DNA of 16,875 nt from Acanthaster planci (Eukaryota; Echinodermata; Asteroidea; Valvatida; Acanthasteridae): NCBI RefSeq assembly GCF_001949145.1, contig NW_019091480.1:808555-825429 (forward strand). Direction: 5' to 3'. Numbering within the stretch: the first letter of the stretch is position 1; every line of letters starts with the position of its first letter. Of the stretch, positions 1 to 9,800 are shown one piece after another. The translations under genes were made by a program, and so were the position numbers. Below the pieces are notes generated by a model. It did not search any database. It saw only the letters and a program-made list of their open reading frames with translations, and was not told the origin of the DNA.

Positions 1-609
1 TTGGAATTATTCAATACATTTGTGGTGAATTGGAATGACAACACACTGGTGGTGAGTTGGAATTATGCCACACACTTGTGGTGAGTTCGAATTGCACAAC
101 ACATTGGGGGTGAGTTGGAATTATACAATACATTTGTGGTAAGTTGGAATTATACAATACACTGGTGGGTAGTTGGAATTATACAATACACTGGTGGGTA
201 GTTGGAATTATACAATACACTGGTGGTGAGTTGGAATTATACAATACACTGCTGGTGAGTTGGCATTATACAATACCCTGGTGGTGAGTTGGCATTATAC
301 AATACCCTGGTGGTGAGTTGGCATTATACAATACCCTGGTGGTGAGTTGACATTATACAATACCCTGGTGGTGAGTTGGCATTATACAATACACTGATGG
401 TGAGTTGGCATTATACTCTACATTTGTGGTGAGTTGGAATTATACAATACACTGTTGGTGAGTTGGAATTATAAAATACACTGGAGGTGAGTTGGCATTA
501 TACAATACATTTGTAGTGAGTTGGAATGACATAACACTGCTGGTGAGTTGGAATGACAACACACTGGTGGTGAGTTGGAATGACACATCACACCGGTGGT
601 GAGTTGGTC
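1..609. repeat. 29-bp minisatellite, about 21 copies
   Basis: A head-to-tail array with a 29-bp period. Each unit reads roughly GAGTTGGAATTATACAATAC followed by ACTGGTGGT. The spacing is exact between the copies of ACAATAC that start at 241 and 270. Copies differ by substitutions such as GGAATT versus GGCATT and ACACTGG versus ACATTTG, and variants are clustered, for example the GGCATT/ACCCTGG copies around 260-380. The unit length is not a multiple of 3, and ORFs through the array are incidental. The array decays after about 610. The left end is cut by the window, so its true length is unknown. Confidence 0.93.
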
Positions 610-782
610 TGTCACGGTCGCCTAACTGTGGTGTACAAAATTGGAAACGGGGCTTCATGTGATGTTAATGTACTTAAATACAGAACTTGTGCAGAAGTGT
701 TTGAATAGTGTTTAAATGCCAATAAACCTATCAACTTTATTTCAGAGAACCCTGATATGCATTATTATTTCTCTATGAAAAG

Positions 783-887
783 GAACTCCGTGGTAACATT
801 AGGGTGCACTGTAGGTCACGTCCCATCATGTCAAGAGACGCCGGACCATTGATGATGGCTGAACAGGTGGTCCACATCATCGATGAT
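783..887 (+). CDS. KIF25: KIF25 exon a: neck and first motor strand
   Basis: The frame runs 35 codons, starting GAACTCCGT (E-L-R) and ending at GAT|GTAAGT. It encodes [14 protein letters not shown] at the front, the usual kinesin-14 neck-to-motor junction, and VVHIIDD at the end. The acceptor is taken as the AG at 781-782 after a T-rich tract. An in-frame TGA at 753-755 rules out the better-looking TTTCAG at 742-745 in this frame. The exon begins and ends in phase 0, so a further coding exon must lie upstream. Confidence 0.85.
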
Positions 888-3800
888 GTAAGTACATGTA
901 AATCACGAATAGAAATCAGTAGGTCATTTTTGTACTCATATAAAACTGCATTCTGGGTAATTCATTATACATTTATATTTCTGTTTTTTTGTTTTTACAA
1001 AATATTATTTTCTCATAAGTTGCACCTACACTTTGGTCGGGATATTCATTCACACAGGACAACACTTCTTTGGGTATGACTTCATTTTAAAAACCACTGC
1101 AGCCTTAACTTATATCTCCGCTGTGAATGGGTATTTTTAAAAAGGCTTCTAATAGCACGTAAATTGTTGGCTCGCTTTATAGAGTATGGTTCTTGTGATC
1201 AGTGTACTTGGGGACAGTGCATGGGCCACAGTGCACGTGCTATACCCTGTTTTTAGATAAGACATAAATATGCGTACATGTTATCCTCATAATGTACACA
1301 CTGCTTCCCAATCACCACAGTTGAAGCCCTACATTTTAGAAATGGATCATTCTCCAAATTCCGGGTCCAAATGTGTGACATTTTTGTGTCCCCTGTTAAT
1401 ACCTTACCTGTGTAATTTGACATGGAAATATCACCGGAAATGATTTCAAAGTACTTCTATTTGTTTGGCAGGTAATTTGCATCAATTCATTACTCTTGAA
1501 AATTAGAGAATACATTCTGAATGCGTTCTTTAAAAAATCATATGCTAGATGTAATAGGGACACAAAAAAATTGGACCCCTAATTTGTAGAAGACCCATAT
1601 ATTTATTAACAAGGTTTACTATGCTCAGGAAAACAGGAAAACCTCAGCTGAGATAAGAGCCAATCAGACAATCACAGATTGTCATCTGTTGCAAATGCCT
1701 AGCTTGATGTAAGCCAAAATTGAGTATAAGGCAGTTCTGAATGAAAATGGAAATTTGGTCACACTGCTATTGACTTCATTATTTTAGATCTTAAACAAAA
1801 GAGGTTTTAAAAAAAAGACTGGAAATAATAAGGGATCTCGTTAACTGTGATTCCACTTTTATGTTTTTGTAAAATGTTCATTTGTTTGTGAATTATAATC
1901 AACAATGAGGTCGGTAACACCCTGACCAAATCTCCACTTTTGCGTGGAATTGCCCATGAAACATTTGGTCATCTTTCACTTGGACAGGAAAATTTAGCTG
2001 TCAAGTACAATAAACCAGGAACTGGGGCCTCCAACAAAACCTTTGAATTTGAGCGGTAAGTAGACATCTATTTCCTTATTTTGGTGTAGCAGGTCACGGA
2101 TTATTCAGCAAAGTTTCAACAAAAGACCACATTTTTTACCTGCTTGAGGACATTTTCTATAAAAGAAAACAAACTTTCACACCCAAGTAAAATCGCATTA
2201 AGTGTGTGTGTTGGATTTTTAGTGTTTATGGACCACAAGATTGCCAGTCTGAAATCTTTGATGAAGTCCAGCCGTTGCTGACCTCGCTTCTTGATGGGTA
2301 AGAGAGCCATCTCCCTTAGTTTTTACGCCATTACTTCAAGAAAAAAGCATTCTTTTTCTGTGGAAATAAACGGTTTACTTGCAGAAAATCATTGGTTAAA
2401 CAGTGCAGTGAAGTTTATGCATGATTTTTAAGCCACAAGGATGTCACTTTTCTTAGATTAGCTGATCATCTGTATTATACCTCACATGTTCGCCATTAAA
2501 AATATTGGAAATCACTTTACAGAGTCTTGTTCTGCTCAGCATTGCCTCATTTTTGTCTGACCTTTTGCCTAGGCTTGTGCATATGATTAGCTCCTGTTTA
2601 AATTGGGAATATATGATGGTTGATGTGGCGATGCGCGTTAAAATTGTGACCCTTTTTCCGGCCCAGCTACAACGTTTGCATCATGGCATATGGACAAACA
2701 GGTAGTGGTAAGACCTACACCATGCTGGGCGACAAGTACCTGACCTGTGCACAGAGATGGATGATGAACTAGAGATAAGTGCATCGGATGGTGTCATACC
2801 AAGAGCTGCGGCGGAGATGTTCAGGTAAAAAGTAGGTGGTGATTTGTGTCAGGTTGTAAGAAAGTGTCAGAGAGCTTCCCTACAAGTTCTAGCAAAATCA
2901 GATTTTGTCAGACCAGAGCACACCGTGCTTGCAATTTGAAACTCGTATTGATTATGTGTGGTATGATTGTTCATTACGCTGTTACTGAGACTGTATTTGA
3001 GCATTTTACTCGCGTTAATGCGAGTACACACCTGGGTGCATGAAAGGCAGCTGTAAGACTGAGTATGCTCTCGATCGGGCCAGGAGTATTCTTGTTCATC
3101 ACATGGTTAAAAGAGTCAAAGTTCATGCAATGCGATCTGAAAGAAGTGTGCACGCGCTGCGCAACATTCTCCAGTGGTGTATTTTTTTGCGATCCATAAC
3201 CAAAACAATAAATGTGACATGAAAGTAGCAACGAAGGACATGTTTAATGGCTGGCTGCATTGAATCCTGCTGCCCGTGTTTACATGGGTGCTTTCCCTGG
3301 TAAATGAACCATAGGAGTATGACCCACGTTAATTGGAGGATACTCTTGATAAGGCAAGGAGTGGACTCTTGCATCGCATTGTCATTTCAAGATACGTGTA
3401 GCAGAGCGATAACTGCATACCTGCCAACCGTTCCGATTTAATTGGAATTGTCCAGATTTTTAAGTTTACAGACCGCAAAAACCTTGGAACGTTCCGATTT
3501 CCAACAAAATAGAAAAAAAAACATAAAAAGTCACGGCAAAAGAAGGCGCTAAATGTACAAGAAAAAGAGGGCGCTATTGGCCTGTTTTTATCGGTCGCCA
3601 TTTTGTGTAGCGACAGCGCATCGCTTGCATCTTACATGTGACTTCCGAATTCTGTTACGAGCGTGTAGTCGTGATCAGGCATATCAGGTGATGTAACCTT
3701 GGTTCAAATAGAGAATTGTTGCAGGAATTAACGAGTTTGTACAGCGATATAGAGAAGGACAAGAAGCCAAAATGCTGCAAAGATTTAGGGACGAATGCAA

Positions 3801-6800
3801 AGAGCAGAACTTTCCAATTCATAACGACATCACGTAAGGGTGAGTCTTTGCATTCTGCAAGATTGGAGGCAACATATCAGTCATTCCACGGGGATGCAGA
3901 GAGGGAACCGTCACAAGCATCAAGTTCCAAAGGGAACTGAGAAGGATGTATTTTTGTTCAAAGAAAAACATTTAATTCAAGGTATGGGAAGAGTTGACGA
4001 TGACAGGGGAATCCTCCTTCACATTTTTAAGAACTGTTGCCCCCCAAAACTAAGGGAAATGTACCAGGAATTGCCCCAAATTGCACTACAGAGCATCTAG
4101 AATCCAACATTTTCTGGGGTCCTTAAGCGGGCCCCAGACCCCACGCCGCAAGGGCTTCGCGCTCACAGATGTGTTCCTATTTTTGACTTTCCAATGTTAG
4201 GAGGTAATGTACACAACGATTGATAGTGTTTTCGCTGTGATCTGAGAGTCATGTGCACCTAGTGTAATCTTTCATCTGCGAGTTGGAAAGTAGCACACAG
4301 GAATGCACCTGTTAGTCTTGCTCCTTTTTTTTTCTTTCTGCAGGTTGATTGAGGAGAAGCCAGCCAACAGTCACAGTATCGAAGTGTCCGTGGTTGAGAT
4401 CTACAACAATGATATCCGGGATCTCTTGGAGCCTGATTCAGCCGTGTTCAAACTCAACCTGAGAACTTGCGACGATGGCTCCATGGAAATACCGTCGCTC
4501 ACGCAGAGGTATAACATGCAAGTCAATTTGGATATGTGACATGTTCAATCCCTCTTCCATATGATATATGAGAGAAATACGCCAGCCCTTCCATTCAAAC
4601 ATGCTTCTTAAATGTGTTAGGGCTGTGGCAAATACCCAAATAATCAAATATCTGACCGAAAAATGGCAGATACCCAGTTCTTCAGGGGATGGTATTACGT
4701 GTACGCGATGGAATCTTCCTCTCAATTTCTGACACTGCATTTAAACAACACAGAACACAGCTTTTCCTGGTCACCGGTCTGCAAAAATGAAATGAAATTG
4801 TTTTTGCATGCAGAGAATGCATCCCGCAATAACTGTTGGTTATTTCAGTTTTTACCAAGTGTTGTACTGGAGGCAGCTGACCATGGGACATCCACAAGTT
4901 GAAGTAGAATTGACTAATGGAATTTGTTACTGTAAGCAGGCCTCCAAGCTTACATAGCATTGTGTCAGTGCTAAAATAAAGACCCTTACTGCGTTAAAAG
5001 GTCCTTATTGAATATATTGGTTTAAATACAAATTGGTAGAGAAAATTTGTTAATATTTAAGTTTATTGGCCCCCAAGACTAGGTTAATAAATAAAAGTGA
5101 AACAGATGTTGTCTGTTTCAATACTTTATTTCTTGGATGCTCAGAGTAAGGCCCTAAAAGTATTTTCAAAACGTATATTTTTTCTGTAAGGACCTTAGCA
5201 TTGAGCCAACGATAGGTCATTCCTGTGTATGTTGCTTCTTTGCTGTAAGTTTTAATCCAGAATTTGTTATGCGATTGTTTTAACAGACAAGTGGAGAATG
5301 CAGCTGAGATTGTGGAGCTGGTGCAGTACGGAATGCGTCACCGTCACGAGGATGCCACGCTGATCCACGCTCACTCTAGTCGATCCCACCTCGTTGTCAC
5401 ACTTACTGTGTCTACGTTCCCTCAGGGGGCGCCGACCACCACACCAAATGCTTCGAGGAGTGCCTCACCGGTGCCTGAACTGTCTTCTCCAGGTGGGTGT
5501 AAATTGGAAACATGTCACAGCTCTTCAAATCATTTTTTTCTCTGTCAATTCCTTATTAACCTTGTCTAATCCATGTGTAAACAAGACAGTTTAGCAGCCT
5601 TGCAACCTTGTCCTATTGGGCTGATGCCTCCTGAAACTGCTTGTCTGAATGGAAAGTAGATTAAACACAAGTAATTGTAATTTGAATGGAACAAATATGT
5701 AAAAAACGGGTTTCAAAAAAGTGTTTTTCTTAAAGCGTGAAGTGAACAAAGGCGTAATTTTTGTTCACAGGGAGTTTCGCTACCAAGACTGTGAGACGTA
5801 ACCTGTCCATCCCAGCCATAGCCCTCCAGGCCCTGACCCAGAGTGGCGTCCAGTCACCGGTCCAGATCCAGTCGGCCAGCAACACCCCGGTCTTCTTCCC
5901 ACCCAGCCTGCCGGGGGTAGTCAAGACTAAACTTCAGCTGGTAGACCTGGCCGGGAGTGAATGCGTGGGTGAGTGCCGAAGCTCAGCGCAGATCCTCAAA
6001 GAATCTGCCTGGAGGTTAGGCTTGGCAGGATTTTGCTGGATTTGAGGAAGGCACATGCATACTTGTTCAGTAGTTGTAGGGAATGGATGCCTGGTGTATG
6101 AGGTAGTTGTTATAATGGGTCCAAATCATTATTGGGACCCATGTAAGCCGTGACAATCCAGTCCAAAACATCCTTGCAAAAGATTTTTTCCCCTTAACAT
6201 AGGCTGGCTTGGGCAGCCTATCCACTGTCAAGATCTATCGGGCTTGATTCCCCTTTAAAACAGATAAGGTGTCGTTGGTCTCCTGCATTTTGGAGGATTC
6301 AGGAAGGTTCTTAAAATAAGCTTTTACAGGAAATGCCAATTTTTAGGCAGTAACCTGTTTTTAAAAATAAAACTTAAGAACCAGAATAATGGAGGTGATT
6401 GGATTTAGAAGTACATAGTTTTGTGAAGACCCTTCCTTGTATCAGTTGAAACACTGCCCTTGCCCAGGTTTGCATCGCAGAACCCACACTGATCCTAGTT
6501 CTGTTGTCCAGGGATGTCCGGGGTGACTGGGGCAGCTTTACGGGAGACCTCTCACATCAACCGCAGTCTGTCCGCTCTCTCTGACGTCCTAGCTGCCCTG
6601 GCAGAAAGCAGGTCGCACGTTCCTTACAGGAACAGCCGGCTGACGCACTTGTTGCAGGACTCCATAGGTAGGTATCTTCTAGCCGCCCACATCATACTCG
6701 CATGCACGGATGTCAGACTTGTGCACACCTGCCAGACATCAGTCAGTGGGGTCTTCTACCCATCAAGTATCCTTTTGTTAGAATTTGAATGTGGACGAGC

Positions 6801-9800
6801 AGCCAACCTGGTAGCTGGATGGAAGTCACATGGCCTAGGGATGTCAGAAATTTTTTCATAAAACAAGCAGACCCAAGTTTACCTTTTAGTACAGTAACCA
6901 GTTGAGGAAAAATGCGCAAGTGGGCTATTATTCATAACGGATTTCTTTTGATTTGTCAGCCTGATGCAAAAACGAGCTGTGAACAAATCTAAGACATAAT
7001 GTAAATGCGGCTTTAATCCTGCTGGCCAGCCAGTCAGAGATGTTGATTAAAATGTGAGACATAGGTTTTTGCATATGAATGAGAATAATGCAGCTGACTG
7101 TCACATTTGATAGACAAGTGCCGATTGGCCAGAGCTACAAGGTCAAAGTTCAACTGTCCTGCCTAATATATCAAACAAGTTTTTATACAGTACATGCCAT
7201 TGGGATTCTCACCATAGACTTGTGCCTTGCAGTATTAGTACTCTGATATTTCTGGTCGATTGACACACATTCATTTAAATCAAATAATCCGTAATGTGTC
7301 GGGTACACTCAATCTAATGTTCGATTTTGACTTGACCCAAGGGAAGTCTGAGCTTAACAAATTGCAAAGTTCTCAGAGTGTCTTAGACTCTTGTTCCACC
7401 TGTTCTTTGTGTGCAGGTGGTGATGCCAAGCTGCTGGTCCTTTGCTGCGTGTCGCCAACCCAGGCCTTCGTCACGGAGACCCTACAGTGCCTGGGCTTTG
7501 GCACCAGGGCCAGGCAGGTCCAACGAGGACAGACCAAGAAGCGCACTGCCTCCAGCAGCAGCAGCCTACAAAGCAGCAGTAATACAACCCATTTCACGTT
7601 GTCCAAGCATTTTATGCAGCAACTTTTTGTAGCACTCGCAAATTTGGGCCGTTGCTTCAACCCTTACCCTACTGCTTACTGTACTTGGGTTGAAGTACAA
7701 CATACTAAAACTGCTACAAGCGCAGCATGTAAATGGGCTCGGGTACTGAACACTACAGACTACTGCGAGTTAGTATTTTGTAGCTCTGAGGCTGTTAGGG
7801 TTGAGCAGCCCTTTCCATGATGATGGTTCTTGTAGCAATATCTCGGCCTCAGGATTTCTTATACGTTTTTGTTCCTGAAATTTTCACTGTAAGTTAAGAT
7901 ATTTGAGAGCTAAAATATTCATTCAGCGATTGTCTACTTGTCTGTTGTTACAGGTCAGGCAGGTGACCTCTCACCCATCGCTGTCACACGGAACAGAGGT
8001 CATAGGTCAAGTCTTGCAGTCAGTAAGTATGAGTCAGTTCCCAGCAATTGCTGTTGGAAGCAATTCGTGAAATTCAGCAGTTCATGATTACCATCTCCAG
8101 AAAGACCTGTTACCATAGGATTTTTCACTGGAACTGACTGTGAAGTTGACGGAAATTAAGATTTTAGCAAACGTTAAAATGTTTTTGGAAAGATGTAGGA
8201 TGCCAGAACTTTGCTCTGAAATGAGTGGTTCTCCTTGAAACACAGAAGGGCTCCATGTCAGTGTGCTAACTTCAACTCCTCGGGTGTGTTTCCTAAATTC
8301 TCCACAGTGCGGTTGCCCAATGGCGCATTCGGTGTTCTTGTCCTTTCAAGGCAAATTAAAAACAATCAAGCCACAAATTAAAATGGCTTGCCTTTTCCTC
8401 AATCCTGAACAATTTTCACACATTTTTGGATATGGAGAGATCTTTGGGCGAAATTAATGGAATTCATTTCTGCTAGGGATGGGCTCAATTAAGCTTCTCA
8501 ACACAAACTATAAGATAATCAATAAATCAATCAGTTTTCTGTTGCTACAATTCTGGTAAACCTTCTAGAACCACCCAGGCAAATTTGGAGGATCTTAAAG
8601 ATGAAATAAGCAGAATTCATTCTGCTTGAGAATGGCTTATTCGAGATTCTCCTCGCAGATACATGTAATTGGATAATCACCCAACCAATCAGTTTTCTGT
8701 TGTTACAATCCTGATATATATGCCAAAAGTCCAGCTCAAGCTTTCATTCTGCTCAAGATCGACTTATTATTACTGAGGCTTCGCATCACAGATAATTGAT
8801 AACTCTGTCACCATAGTCCTGTGAAATCTTTAAAAACACCCAGGTAGATTTTGAAGGATGTGGGAGGCCAAAGGTGATCATGGTGGTATTCATTCTGCTT
8901 GGGATGGGTTCCTTGGGGCTTTACAGAAGATAATCGGTTTCCCTCCACTAACCCACTCAGTCTTCTGTTGCCAGCCTCTTCGGGTTCCTTACTACCCTTA
9001 CCTCATCACCTGAAGGAGTCCCACATGCGCCACAGAGGTGAACACATCCCACATGAATATTGCACGGCACTGCACTAGATGAACAGCTTCTCTAACACAC
9101 ACACATTGACACAAACCAGGGCCGAGTTTCACAAGCTGCCGGCTATTAACAGGATAATATTATTGCTTAGCGAGTTACTGTGCTGAGCGAAATTAGCCAA
9201 GACTTGGTCACTAGTGGTATACACTGCATGAAGCCTTGGCTGGAATCCTTCTGTTCCTAAGCATGTATTTCCTGTGCTTAGATGCTTTGTGAAATGGGCC
9301 CCTAAGTACTTAATACTGTTACCAAGCCACGGCTTCACACTGCTATTTCTATCCAAGCACTACACTTCAGTCTTAATCTTCACACATCTGAAATAAGAGT
9401 ATTGACCATCAACTGCTTGTGTTGTATCACTAATGACAAAGCCTATTCACTCCCAGAGTATCTGAGGTAGGGCTATGTTTGTATTTGGGAGTTGTTAGTA
9501 CCTGAAAATCCTCATTGACGAGTATATGAATAGGATATCTTTTTGAAAGAAATCCCTTTAGCCCTGTATTAACCTACGTGAAGTGTGGCGGACACAAAAG
9601 GAGGGCGCTATTTGAAGTGCGAAATTGTGAGCAAAACCCAAATGATTTACCCAAATGAAATAGTGCCCTCCTATTGCATCCTTCACACTTGAAAGAGGCT
9701 AGTGATAAGCGTGCCAAATATTACGTTTGATTTAACCTGGAATGAAAGACTGAAGTTGCACGGCACTACGAGGGAAAAGAGAGCCAAAAGTTACAGTAGT

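Noticed and set aside
440-658. 72-codon - strand ORF over the minisatellite
   Set aside because: It is a translation of the 29-bp array; the period is not a multiple of 3 and there is no independent coding signal.
736-782. TTTATTTCAG at 736-745 as the acceptor of the first KIF25 exon
   Set aside because: In the frame required for [11 protein letters not shown] there is a TGA at 753-755, so the later AG at 781-782 is preferred despite its weaker look.
2737-2755. A tiny GT-AG intron explaining the frame change in the P-loop exon
   Set aside because: It would be 19 nt, far below workable intron size, and removing it does not put the two halves in one frame.
7260-7416. Upstream extension of the exon i frame as coding
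   Set aside because: Kinesin similarity starts exactly after TGTGCAG at 7416; the upstream part is AT-rich intron and exon h joins at 7417.
8290-8400. Possible extra KIF25 tail exon after CTCCACAG at 8300-8308
   Set aside because: The frame meets a TAA and no suitable donor is present before it.
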